Shown: positions 5,897 to 13,569 of the stretch, in pieces
How the letters are laid out: every line of letters begins with the position of its first letter
Numbering within the stretch: position 1 is the stretch's first letter
From: Parabacteroides sp.
GTDB taxonomy: Bacteria; Bacteroidota; Bacteroidia; Bacteroidales; Tannerellaceae
Direction: 5' to 3'
Assembly: GCA_020026285.1 (NCBI GenBank)
Contig: JAHHQS010000110.1
Location: 1-13,569, forward strand
Length of the DNA: 13,569 nucleotides
Program-made: the position numbers and the translations under genes
The notes under the pieces: generated by a model
Database searches by the model: none
What the model saw: only the letters and a program-made list of their open reading frames with translations
What the model was told of the DNA's origin: nothing

Positions 5897-7573
5897 TTAT
5901 CGTCCCCAACCTGGATTAAAATTATATTCCTGCATTGGTATCTCATATGTCATATACTCTAAAGGAAGAGTCTTTTCTATAGACCAATGAATCTTTGAGC
6001 CATTCCTATCAACAGGAATATTCCAACGCTTCGTATTATAAAAATCCAGTCCGGATTCACCCCACATTTCAATTCGCCATTGTAATTTTATTAAATCTTT
6101 TAATGGTAAATGTCCTTTGTAATTGTCGCAAGTCAGAGTCGATGCACCTTCACGGGTTCTTGCTTTCAAAAGAAGATCCAGCGTATTTTTAGCAGAAGCG
6201 ACATCTCCTAATTCAGAATAAGCTTCAGCCAACATTAAAACGACATTAGATGTTCTATAAAGACATTGATCTGTATTCATTTTTTCAGAGCGGCTTGTTT
6301 GCTGCAAAGCAATAGTAGCCCCCCATTTCAAACTTGAATAAGACGGTAAAGTATGAGTGTTCTTATCTTTAAAATAGGTAAAAGCCTTTGACTCCACCAG
6401 AATATTATCTTTACGAAAATCATTATCATCTATCATTTCAAAGAGATGATCATCCATTCTCATATAAACCGGATTTGTAGATGTTCCATCACCTGCAAAA
6501 ACATTGAAAACCTCATAATAATATGTTGAAGCGCCATTTCCATCGACCCAACCTAAAATACATTCAGGATTAGACTTTAAACAAGTAAAAGCATTATCTT
6601 CTGCATGAATATCTTTTTTCCCTGCTTGAATTTCATCAAAGCAACCAGAGTTGACTCCATAGTTTTCTTCTGTAATGAATGTTGAATAATGCTCCATTAT
6701 ATCTTTACAAGAATTTACACAAGCCTGATAATCACCTGTCCATAAAGAAACTCGTGCTTTCAAATACTGAGCAACACCTAAATCAATATCATTTGTCGCT
6801 TTAGTAAAACCGGCAGACTCTGTATCAGCTTCCTTATAAAGTTTAATAGCCTCATCTAAATCCTTTTTTATAAAATCAAATGTTTCATCAGCACTTGCTG
6901 GTGGTATTGGTGTATTAATCTTATATTCTGTATAAATAGGCATACCTTCACCACCTTTTCCTCCATGTAAGAAAGCTTTTTGGAAACGCTCCATTAATGT
7001 CATATAACTAAGAGCACGAACACATAAAGCAGAAGCTCTACCATTTTTAACCTCAGGCGTACCTTTTCTAGCAATTTCATCAGAAACGATAGTCAATACT
7101 TTATTAGCATTTGTCAATGTATTACAAGACAATGCCCATAACGGATAACACCAACCAGTCGTACTCTGATCGCCTCTCCAAGGTTGAAAATCAGAATTAA
7201 GATTATAAAAATGGACATAGGTATCAGTACTTGAAGAATGAATTTGTGAACCAACCACAATATCGTTACAACGACAATTCAGTGTAATATCCTGACTATT
7301 TATATTATTGGCTATATGATTGGAATATCCATTATATATACCATCCATACGAAAGTTTTCTTCCAAATTTGCACATAAGCCTTTAATGATAATATTTTTT
7401 CGTTCTTGATCTTGTTCATTTTCACTGTTTAGAATCTCAAGAATCTGTTCATCCGTAAAATACAAAGGAGCTTGATCCAACTCACTATTGCAAGCGACCA
7501 TAGACAAACAGGATAAAACAACGACAATCGATTTTGACAATTTCAATTTATTATATTTCATGTTATTTTTCAT
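5897..7573 (-). CDS. SusD/RagB-family surface glycan-binding lipoprotein
   Basis: This is the outer-surface lid of the SusCD importer, which captures the oligosaccharide above the SusC barrel. The 558-residue protein has a lipoprotein signal ending SMVA|C28. TPR-like helices follow (for example NTLTNANKVL near 151-160 and NGRASALCVRALSYMTLMERF near 177-197). The C-terminal half contains the AEAYSELGDVASAKNTLDLL segment and the family's RIEMWGESGLDFYNTKRW motif, and the protein ends with IPMQEYNFNPGWGR, matching the usual IP..E...NP close. The start lies 13 bp after the susC stop, so the two are co-transcribed and probably translationally linked. A second ATG four codons in (MKYNK) is an equally possible start. 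Sequence between families of SusD is too variable to name the ligand. Confidence 0.95.
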   Translation of the reverse strand: MKNNMKYNKLKLSKSIVVVLSCLSMVACNSELDQAPLYFTDEQILEILNSENEQDQERKNIIIKGLCANLEENFRMDGIYNGYSNHIANNINSQDITLNCRCNDIVVGSQIHSSSTDTYVHFYNLNSDFQPWRGDQSTTGWCYPLWALSCNTLTNANKVLTIVSDEIARKGTPEVKNGRASALCVRALSYMTLMERFQKAFLHGGKGGEGMPIYTEYKINTPIPPASADETFDFIKKDLDEAIKLYKEADTESAGFTKATNDIDLGVAQYLKARVSLWTGDYQACVNSCKDIMEHYSTFITEENYGVNSGCFDEIQAGKKDIHAEDNAFTCLKSNPECILGWVDGNGASTYYYEVFNVFAGDGTSTNPVYMRMDDHLFEMIDDNDFRKDNILVESKAFTYFKDKNTHTLPSYSSLKWGATIALQQTSRSEKMNTDQCLYRTSNVVLMLAEAYSELGDVASAKNTLDLLLKARTREGASTLTCDNYKGHLPLKDLIKLQWRIEMWGESGLDFYNTKRWNIPVDRNGSKIHWSIEKTLPLEYMTYEIPMQEYNFNPGWGR

Positions 7574-7586
7574 TTTCGACGATTAA

Positions 7587-10500
7587 TTAAAATGTCACAT
7601 TTACACCTAAAGAAATAGTCCGCATCATTGGATAAGAATAAGCATCAACATCCATTCCTCCGGTTAAAGACATCGTTGGATCAATACCCGGTGCTGCCGA
7701 GAACATAAAAAGATTATCACCAGACATATATACTCGAGCATTACTGATATAAGCTTTTTGAGTAATCTCTCTTGGCAAAGTATAACCCAATGTGATATTT
7801 TTCACACGCAAATAAGAAGCGCTGAATAAAGCCATATCCGAAAATCTCCAATCATTACCAAGAGTTACACCATCAATATAATTATTTCTTGAAGCATAAA
7901 ATTGCATCGGAAACTCTGCTTTTGTATTTTCAGGAGTCCAGGTATTACCTAATAATTTCTCAGAAGGAATCTGCACACAAGCATCTATTGCAGAACTACC
8001 TCGATAAATATTTTCTGCATAATCTCTACTGAAGAATTTTCCACCCAATTGAAAAGCTAAAACAGCTGTAAAGTCAAAATCTTTATAACGCAAAGAAGTA
8101 GATAATCCTCCAATCCATTTTGGTATGGCACTTCCAACTTCATATTTTGATGCCTCCATTGGATCATTTACCCGAATATCATCTCCAGGTTTGCACCCAG
8201 GATACAATCCTTCTGACACTTCTTTTTCTGAAACCCTATGCCAATACTGAGGAAGACCTGTCTTCTGATCAACTCCTGCATATTTTCGAATATATAAGTT
8301 ATACCAGTCACGACCAACTCCACGTAAATAAAAACCTCCGCCCTGTGCATCACTAGAACCGGCAGAAGACCAGCCCTCTGCATTAGCTTCATATGTGCCA
8401 GGAGGTAACATATTATTATTTGCAACTGAACCTTCAGGCAAATCGACCAATTTAGTCGTATAATGAGTTCCATTCAAACTCAGATTCCAGTTAAAATCTT
8501 TTGTTCGGAATATATCAGCACCAATTTCCAACTCGATACCTCTATTACGAATAGAAGCATCATTTGCTTCCAACGAAGTCTGTCCTGTAGCTAAATAAGA
8601 TACTGGCTTTAAATAGAATGAATTATCTGTCAATCTGTTATAAAAATCAAAAGACATAGTTATTCTACTATTTAACACAGATAAATCTAATCCAACATCC
8701 CAAGTATTTGTTTCTTCCCAAGTCAATAAATCATTAACCAGATTTCCCATACTTATTATCCAAACGCCATTAGGAATACCTGTACCTCCAGCCTGAGTTG
8801 TATATTGTGAGCCCAAATTCCATTTTCGATAACCACTATATCGTCCAATACCATTGGCATTACCAATTACTCCATAACTAGCACGAATTTTAGCATTGTC
8901 TAACCAATCTTTGGTCGATTCCATAAACTTCTCGGAAGATATACGCCATCCTGCACCCACAGACCAAAATGTACCCCAACGATTTTTCTTAAATTTAGAA
9001 GTACCGTCCATACGTATGGATCCGGATAAATAATATTTATCGTCATAGTCATAGTTCAAACGAGCCAAATAAGATTCCATCGTTTCAACCTCTTTATCAT
9101 ACAAAGGGCCCCCCATTCCTTTACCAGTCTGATATCGACCAACAAAATTATTGGGACTAATAAAACCTGGTAGAAATTCATAAGCAGAACCCCATACATT
9201 CGAACTTATATTCAACTTATTAAATTCATGCACAGCCATTGCATCAATACTATGCATATTTATCTCTTTTAAATAACTTAATAAAACCTGTGTATTTAAA
9301 TTCTGATAATTATAGTTGTAGCAAGACATTCCACCTTTATTCTTATCTCGCCCAACCAACGATTGCGTATAACGGGTTCTAGCTAAAAAATTTTGATCAT
9401 ACGCTAAAGTTCCCCGTATTTTAAAATCTTTCAGGAAGGAGATTTCTCCATACATACGACTAGTCCATGAATCTTTATTATCTACTCGTTTATCATTCCC
9501 CTGTGAATAAATAATATCTGTTCCACCATAATTTTTTACGGTCTGTCCAAATGGAGAATAAGTTCCACCCGCTAAAAAATAGTTAGTTGTTCCTGTAACA
9601 TTATTGATACGAAACGATCCGTCTTCATTATAAGCATGTACTGGAACAATAGGTGCATGTCCATTCACGAATCTCATCACATTCCCTTGATTTGATCCAG
9701 CATCTGCACGTCCCCATGTTACAGCCATAGACTGTGTATTTGTTTTTGTATAAGAGACCTGCGCACCCATTTTAAACCAGGGAAAAGGACGAGCATCAAA
9801 GTTGGCACGTCCACTATAACGTTCAAACTTTGAATTTTCCAAATATGACGGATCAGACAGATAACCCAAAGATGCAAAATAATTCACCTTCTCATTTCCC
9901 CCATTAACATTAACGGTATACTCTTGACGGAAATTATTTTCCAATAAATAATCTGCATAAGATTCATCATACAACAGACGCGCATTAGGATTTAACCGAC
10001 CATCAGGATTTACCAAATATGCACCAGACATCGTTGCACTATGTGTTTCGGAAGTTCCATCAGGAGTATAAATAGCCCCGGGGACATCATAAGCCATGAA
10101 ATTACCTAACATGTTTCGTCCAAAACTTGTTTCACTTCCTATATAGTTAAACAAATGTTGACTGGCAAATAAGGCCGCTTCATCGTGTGTATGGTTCGGA
10201 TTTTGAACATTTGTTTCCCAATTCTGAGGCAATCCTGTACCATCAACACCATATCTATATGAGTTATATATAGATTTCCAGGCATATTCATAATAATCTT
10301 TCGCATTATCTATTGTCCCAAAATTGAAATTACCTATAGAATTTACCCCCCAGCGACCATTAAAAGAGACTTGAGCCTTTCCGGTATTACCTTTTTTAGT
10401 TGTAACCAACACAACTCCATTAGCTCCACGAGAACCATATAATGCTGTAGATGCAGCATCTTTTAAAATTGTAATATTTTCTATATCAGCAGAGTTCAAC

Positions 10501-11384
10501 GCAGCTAAAGGATTTAAATCGTCGACCATCGGAACAGGAACGCCATCTATAACCACCAAAGCATTAGACGAGCTTGCTTTTGTTGATCCCAACCCTCGAA
10601 CTCGTATTCCTGCATCAATACCAGGTTGTCCATCTACTGTTGATATTTGTAATCCAGGAACAGATCCTTCTAAAGCCTTAGTTGCAGAAGAAGCACTTTG
10701 TATTCCTATAACCTTAGAATCTATTTGTGTAATAGCACCTGTCAGGTCTTTTCTCTTTTGAGTACCATAAGCAACAACTACTATTTCATCCAATGCCTGA
10801 TTATCTTCTTTCAAACTGATAACCAACGATTTCTGGTTTTCAATTTTAATCTCATAATTAGAATACCCAATATAAGAAACCACCAACACAGCTCCTTTTG
10901 GAACATTCAATGAAAAGTTTCCATCCATATCGGTTATTGTTCCAACGGAAGCTCCTTTGATAACGATATTAGCTCCAATTATAGGTTCTCCATCCGGATC
11001 AACAACTGTTCCTTTTACAATATTAGATTGTTGTTCCGTTTTAATTACGTTTTGTTTTTTTATTATGACATGACCATTATTGAATGTTGCAACACAATTA
11101 GTACCATCCAACAATTGCCTCATTGTTTGCTCCAAAGTCCCAGGCTTTGGCATTCTCTTGATAATTCGATTATCATTAATATCCTGAGACTTATAATCTA
11201 TCGATAAACTAGTTTGTTTTTCCAGTTGTTGAAATACTGTTTTTAGAGGAAGATTGCTTCCTGATAAATGCACCTGTTGTTTTTGTGCAAAAGTAAATAC
11301 ACTGCATACTGACAAAGCAGTTATACAAAGTATCCGGGAAATAATCTTTTTACTTTCTTTTGGTATTAAATTTTTAAATTTCAT
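7587..11384 (-). CDS. SusC/RagA-family TonB-dependent outer-membrane transporter with STN signalling domain
   Basis: TonB-dependent importer of the glycan, working with the adjacent SusD. In the 1265-residue protein, a signal peptide (1-33, cleavage TFA|Q) is followed by an STN domain (about 36-110) and a carboxypeptidase-regulatory-like beta-sandwich (about 122-193, VKGTVVDPDGEPIIGANIVI). The TonB-box region LDEIVVVAYGT is at 198-208. The plug domain carries the SusC signature ILKDAASTALYGSRGANGVV (306-325). The 22-strand barrel ends in a terminal aromatic residue (NVTF). The STN domain is the part that contacts FecR-type anti-sigma factors, so this transporter is also a sensor, in line with the adjacent fecR and sigma genes. 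It is 155 bp from the fecR gene. The first codons include a segment complementary to the small RNA at 3073-3085. Confidence 0.97.
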   Translation of the reverse strand: MKFKNLIPKESKKIISRILCITALSVCSVFTFAQKQQVHLSGSNLPLKTVFQQLEKQTSLSIDYKSQDINDNRIIKRMPKPGTLEQTMRQLLDGTNCVATFNNGHVIIKKQNVIKTEQQSNIVKGTVVDPDGEPIIGANIVIKGASVGTITDMDGNFSLNVPKGAVLVVSYIGYSNYEIKIENQKSLVISLKEDNQALDEIVVVAYGTQKRKDLTGAITQIDSKVIGIQSASSATKALEGSVPGLQISTVDGQPGIDAGIRVRGLGSTKASSSNALVVIDGVPVPMVDDLNPLAALNSADIENITILKDAASTALYGSRGANGVVLVTTKKGNTGKAQVSFNGRWGVNSIGNFNFGTIDNAKDYYEYAWKSIYNSYRYGVDGTGLPQNWETNVQNPNHTHDEAALFASQHLFNYIGSETSFGRNMLGNFMAYDVPGAIYTPDGTSETHSATMSGAYLVNPDGRLNPNARLLYDESYADYLLENNFRQEYTVNVNGGNEKVNYFASLGYLSDPSYLENSKFERYSGRANFDARPFPWFKMGAQVSYTKTNTQSMAVTWGRADAGSNQGNVMRFVNGHAPIVPVHAYNEDGSFRINNVTGTTNYFLAGGTYSPFGQTVKNYGGTDIIYSQGNDKRVDNKDSWTSRMYGEISFLKDFKIRGTLAYDQNFLARTRYTQSLVGRDKNKGGMSCYNYNYQNLNTQVLLSYLKEINMHSIDAMAVHEFNKLNISSNVWGSAYEFLPGFISPNNFVGRYQTGKGMGGPLYDKEVETMESYLARLNYDYDDKYYLSGSIRMDGTSKFKKNRWGTFWSVGAGWRISSEKFMESTKDWLDNAKIRASYGVIGNANGIGRYSGYRKWNLGSQYTTQAGGTGIPNGVWIISMGNLVNDLLTWEETNTWDVGLDLSVLNSRITMSFDFYNRLTDNSFYLKPVSYLATGQTSLEANDASIRNRGIELEIGADIFRTKDFNWNLSLNGTHYTTKLVDLPEGSVANNNMLPPGTYEANAEGWSSAGSSDAQGGGFYLRGVGRDWYNLYIRKYAGVDQKTGLPQYWHRVSEKEVSEGLYPGCKPGDDIRVNDPMEASKYEVGSAIPKWIGGLSTSLRYKDFDFTAVLAFQLGGKFFSRDYAENIYRGSSAIDACVQIPSEKLLGNTWTPENTKAEFPMQFYASRNNYIDGVTLGNDWRFSDMALFSASYLRVKNITLGYTLPREITQKAYISNARVYMSGDNLFMFSAAPGIDPTMSLTGGMDVDAYSYPMMRTISLGVNVTF

Positions 11385-11429
11385 AAATTAGTGCATTTGA
11401 AATTAATGTATTATAAACTTTTAAATTCT

Positions 11430-11452
11430 GTTTTGTTTATAAGCGACAAAAC
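11430..11452. repeat. Inverted repeat in the susC leader region
   Basis: Perfect 7-bp arms GTTTTGT (11430-11436) and ACAAAAC (11446-11452) surround a 9-nt spacer, about 46-68 bp upstream of the susC ATG. With a one-base bulge the stem can extend by three more pairs. It could be an RNA hairpin in the susC leader or part of a promoter region recognised by the ECF sigma factor. The 155-bp fecR-susC gap shows no TTTG/TAnnTTTG pair. Confidence 0.35.
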
Positions 11453-11539
11453 GAATTGCAAGCTGATTTCAAATACTGAAAAGAGCAGTTCGTTACCATC
11501 TTTTCCTTTTCCCCTTTTTTCATAATATTTTCATCCTCT

Positions 11540-12520
11540 TTATTTAATAATTATATGTTTTCCTTGTATCGTATATTTTATTTCTATCAACTGATGAAGA
11601 ATATTCATAACATTCTCGATTGACTCATCAGGTGAAAATTTGATATTGTATAAATCATAACCATAGCGCGTAGAATTATAATGAATTATAACCCCATACT
11701 TTTTTTCTATAGTAGATATAATATCCCGGAATGTAACATCTTCAAAAATCAGATATCCTTTCCTTATTTTCTCAAAAGCCTCCGTATCCACTCTGTTCCG
11801 TGTAACTAAACCATCTTTATGAGAGTAAACCAATTGTTCTCTTGGTGATAAAATATAAGAATCTTTCCTTTTATCCTTTAAGCTTACTCTGACACGGCCT
11901 TCTTCCAATGTAGCAGATGTCTCTTCCTCATCTGGATACGCTTCCACCGTAAAGACTGTCCCTAATGCTTGAACATCCATCGTAGAAGTCTTTACAATAA
12001 AAGGTTTATCCTTATCCTTTGTTACAAAAAACGATGCTTCACCAATTAAATACACCGAACGTGAGTTCATTTTCTCAAAATTTTTTGGATAAACAACAGT
12101 TGAACCCGCATTTATCCAAACTTTAGAACTATCAGGCAAAGTGATTTCTCTTGTTTCTCCATAAGGAACAAACAATTCTGTCATCTCTATTGGTTGATGT
12201 AATGTCGTCTGAACTGCAGCCCAATAGGTTCCACCAACAGATGCAATAAACAAAACTACCACAGCAGCATATTTCAACCAATGAAGATAGTGTCGATCTG
12301 CAGATTTATCCATCTGATTCTTCAAACGTACCCAGTCGTTCCGAGTTTCATTTGTAACCGGACCTTCCGACTTCAACCACAACTGTTGCAGCAGCTTCTC
12401 TTTTTCCTGTTGATCAGTTTCAGCCCTTAGCCAATTTCCGAACAAAGCCCGACTTTGTTCAGAAAAATGCTTCCCGACATATAACTGGAACATTTTTTTT
12501 ATAGAGTCATTTACTGCCAT
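11540..12520 (-). CDS. FecR-type anti-sigma factor (inner-membrane signal transducer)
   Basis: It holds the cognate ECF sigma factor inactive or primes it, and receives the signal from the STN domain of SusC in the periplasm. The 326 residues comprise a cytoplasmic N-terminal region (1-80), one membrane segment (about 82-103, YAAVVVLFIASVGGTYW), a periplasmic FecR domain (about 116-212, with VPYGETREITLPDSSKVWIN, then GEASFFV, and then ALGTVFTV) and a C-terminal DUF4974 domain (about 255-325) ending KHIIIK. That is the standard Bacteroidetes arrangement. AAAGGA eight bases before the ATG is one of the few clear Shine-Dalgarno sites here and supports the start. It lies 156 bp downstream of the sigma gene and 155 bp upstream of susC. 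Confidence 0.95.
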   Translation of the reverse strand: MAVNDSIKKMFQLYVGKHFSEQSRALFGNWLRAETDQQEKEKLLQQLWLKSEGPVTNETRNDWVRLKNQMDKSADRHYLHWLKYAAVVVLFIASVGGTYWAAVQTTLHQPIEMTELFVPYGETREITLPDSSKVWINAGSTVVYPKNFEKMNSRSVYLIGEASFFVTKDKDKPFIVKTSTMDVQALGTVFTVEAYPDEEETSATLEEGRVRVSLKDKRKDSYILSPREQLVYSHKDGLVTRNRVDTEAFEKIRKGYLIFEDVTFRDIISTIEKKYGVIIHYNSTRYGYDLYNIKFSPDESIENVMNILHQLIEIKYTIQGKHIIIK

Positions 12521-12676
12521 TTTTCATTCCTTTATTAATAAGTAGGTTATAATACAGAATACACACAAACAAAATGAGTTTTTTTCCTGATTATTTTTTA
12601 TTCAATTGATAAGTCGCTTAAAAACAAATTGTTATTTTCTGAAAAAAAATTTATCTTTTGTACATAATGTCCATTT

Positions 12677-13234
12677 TTACAACCGCGTAAACAGAAACCA
12701 CAACAAAACAACTTTTCGAAGGATAGATAAAGCTGCAGTAAGATGATTCTCAACCGTACGCTTGCTAATATCTAACTGATTTGCAATTTCCTCATTGGAA
12801 AGACCCGACACTCTACTCAAACGATAAACCTTCTGTCGCTGAGGAGACATCTGATTCACAGTTTCATCGATAATCTGCTGCAATTCACGAGCAAACAAAG
12901 TTTCTTCATCTTCATTTTGAGCTTCAGAAACTTGTTTTAAATACTCTTGAACATAACTATCTGTTACTGCCAGATGATCAAAATAATCAAAAGCCTTATA
13001 TTTAGCTATCTTATACAAATAAGAAGAAATAGATTCTATCCCAGCTAATTTTTCACGATTATTCCAGATAGAAAGAAATAATTCCTGGGCCATGTCACGA
13101 CTTAACTCCGAATCGTGAGTCAACCCTGTAAGAAACGTAACAATCTTGGGCTGATACTGAAAGAACAGCTGCTCGAATGCTTTCTCATTTCCTTTAACAA
13201 TCTGATTCAAGATGAATTTTTCCAGGCTTTCCAT
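12677..13234 (-). CDS. ECF-type RNA polymerase sigma factor, FecI-like
   Basis: Directs transcription of the susC operon when released by FecR. The 185 residues contain sigma-70 region 2 (about 20-88, with DMAQELFLSIWNNR and SYLYKIAKYKAFDYF) and region 4 (about 120-172, with the helix-turn-helix LSNEEIANQLDISKRTVENH), the Bacteroidetes PUL sigma subfamily layout. The C-terminal tail LLWFLFTRL is hydrophobic. I start at the ATG at 13234 (MESLEKF); a TTG two codons upstream is open but offers no better ribosome site. The Shine-Dalgarno match is weak, as is common in this phylum. A leader hairpin (13248-13281) lies just upstream. STN-containing SusC, FecR and the sigma factor form a complete signalling set. 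Confidence 0.95.
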   Translation of the reverse strand: MESLEKFILNQIVKGNEKAFEQLFFQYQPKIVTFLTGLTHDSELSRDMAQELFLSIWNNREKLAGIESISSYLYKIAKYKAFDYFDHLAVTDSYVQEYLKQVSEAQNEDEETLFARELQQIIDETVNQMSPQRQKVYRLSRVSGLSNEEIANQLDISKRTVENHLTAALSILRKVVLLWFLFTRL

Positions 13235-13247
13235 ATACAATTTTCAG

Positions 13248-13281
13248 TCTTTCTTTTTTCGAACAGAACACAAAAGAAAGA
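13248..13281 (-). promoter_or_regulatory. Leader hairpin before the sigma factor gene
   Basis: Perfect 10-bp arms (TCTTTCTTTT at 13248-13257 and its complement at 13272-13281) surround a 14-nt loop. In the minus-strand mRNA the 3' arm is AAAAGAAAGA, the only purine-rich ribosome-like stretch before the start, and it ends 14 nt from the ATG. Pairing would bury it, which could dampen translation. The arms are homopurine/homopyrimidine and nearly all A-U, so the structure is weak. Confidence 0.35.
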
Positions 13282-13454
13282 AAAAAATCAGAATATTAAA
13301 AATATATATTTCAATTATATCTGATTGTTCTTATTGTTTTTTATTATATAAGAATTGATTTTAAACATATTCTTCTTTTTTTATAGAAAATACACCTTAC
13401 AAAAAATAATCCATCACACTTTTATGAATTGAAGACTTTTTATTTAGATCATAG

Positions 13455-13520
13455 TTATGATTCAATTAAATCACATTTATGAATTAATCAATTCACATAT
13501 ATGATTTAATTAATTCACAA
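13455..13520. repeat. Three tandem 22-bp units, each with a 16-bp near-palindrome
   Basis: The units 13455-13476, 13477-13498 and 13499-13520 are three diverged copies of one 22-bp sequence. Each contains a 16-bp dyad starting TGA and ending TCA, at 13458-13473, 13480-13495 and 13502-13517. Each dyad is symmetric at seven of eight base pairs. The spacing is exactly 22 bp, about two helical turns, which would place bound dimers on one face of the DNA. It lies about 220-290 bp upstream of the sigma gene start. Confidence 0.65.
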
Positions 13521-13569
13521 CTGTAAATTAATATAAAATCTTAATATTTTATATTAATATCAATTATAT

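Larger units (their letters stand above)
13235..13569. other. Gene-free upstream region of the sigma gene with ordered repeats
   Basis: This 335-bp stretch has no credible coding frame on either strand and is very A+T-rich. It contains a hairpin just before the sigma gene (13248-13281), a region with only a near-match -7 box (TATATTTT on the minus strand around 13301-13308), and an array of three spaced palindromes (13455-13520). It may also contain the upstream region of a gene beyond the right edge. Confidence 0.6.

Noticed and set aside
8168..8473. 101-codon minus-strand frame
   Set aside because: It lies wholly inside the susC gene in another frame of the same strand, and the susC frame there is clearly the coding one (barrel-type repeats continuing to a terminal aromatic residue).
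11385..11539. Housekeeping promoter before susC
   Set aside because: No TTTG-N20-TAnnTTTG pair was found; the gene is more likely driven by the ECF sigma factor, whose recognition sequence I cannot define from one locus.
12623..12633. AACAAATTGTT palindrome between the sigma and fecR genes as a terminator
   Set aside because: Only a 5-bp A-U-rich stem with a 1-nt centre, which cannot form a real hairpin; chance in A+T-rich DNA is likely.
13235..13240. TTG start two codons upstream of the sigma gene ATG
   Set aside because: ATG is preferred and no better ribosome-binding sequence accompanies the TTG.
13115..13324. 69-codon plus-strand frame across the sigma gene start
   Set aside because: Antisense shadow of the sigma gene, with no domain and no ribosome site.
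13455..13520. Reading the 22-bp tandem units as a CRISPR array
   Set aside because: The units are contiguous, diverged and have no unique spacers between conserved repeats; an operator array fits better.

Overview
The window looks like chromosomal DNA of a gut-type member of the Bacteroidales (Bacteroides or a close relative). The evidence is A+T-rich DNA, a SusC/SusD pair, a FecR/ECF-sigma pair of the Bacteroidetes type, and promoter-like boxes matching the Bacteroides consensus (TTTG about 20 bp upstream of TAnnTTTG) rather than sigma-70 boxes. It carries one polysaccharide utilization locus (PUL). All eight real genes are on the minus strand, so the locus reads from right to left.

Layout in transcription order: ECF sigma factor (13234-12677), FecR-type anti-sigma factor (12520-11540), SusC-type TonB-dependent transporter with an N-terminal STN signalling domain (11384-7587), SusD-type surface glycan-binding lipoprotein (7573-5897), a lipoprotein with two fused DUF1080 / 3-keto-disaccharide hydrolase domains (5654-4272), a second, single-domain DUF1080 lipoprotein (3953-3258), a cytoplasmic PfkB-family sugar kinase of the 2-keto-3-deoxygluconate kinase type (2883-1852), and a secreted GH29 alpha-L-fucosidase (1555-227). 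A strong hairpin at 148-184 closes the locus. The segment 13235-13569 upstream of the sigma gene has no gene on either strand but holds an ordered repeat array.

How it probably works: the STN domain of SusC, FecR and the sigma factor form a trans-envelope relay in which glycan binding or import at the outer membrane activates transcription. SusCD imports the ligand. The two DUF1080 lipoproteins and the fucosidase process it at the surface or in the periplasm. The kinase handles a product in the cytoplasm. DUF1080 proteins are known to cleave 3-keto-glycosides, yet no oxidoreductase that would make a 3-keto sugar is present here, so that partner must be encoded elsewhere if the activity is the same.

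The most unusual content is between the genes. A roughly 65-nt small RNA with its own -7 box and a textbook intrinsic terminator lies at about 3094-3029, and it can pair over 13 bp with the start of this locus's own susC mRNA. Two further diverged copies of a hairpin-ending noncoding element follow susD and the first DUF1080 gene. Three 16-bp near-palindromes spaced exactly 22 bp apart lie upstream of the sigma gene. A long imperfect palindrome straddles the predicted kinase promoter. All functional statements are from reading the sequence; no database search was run.
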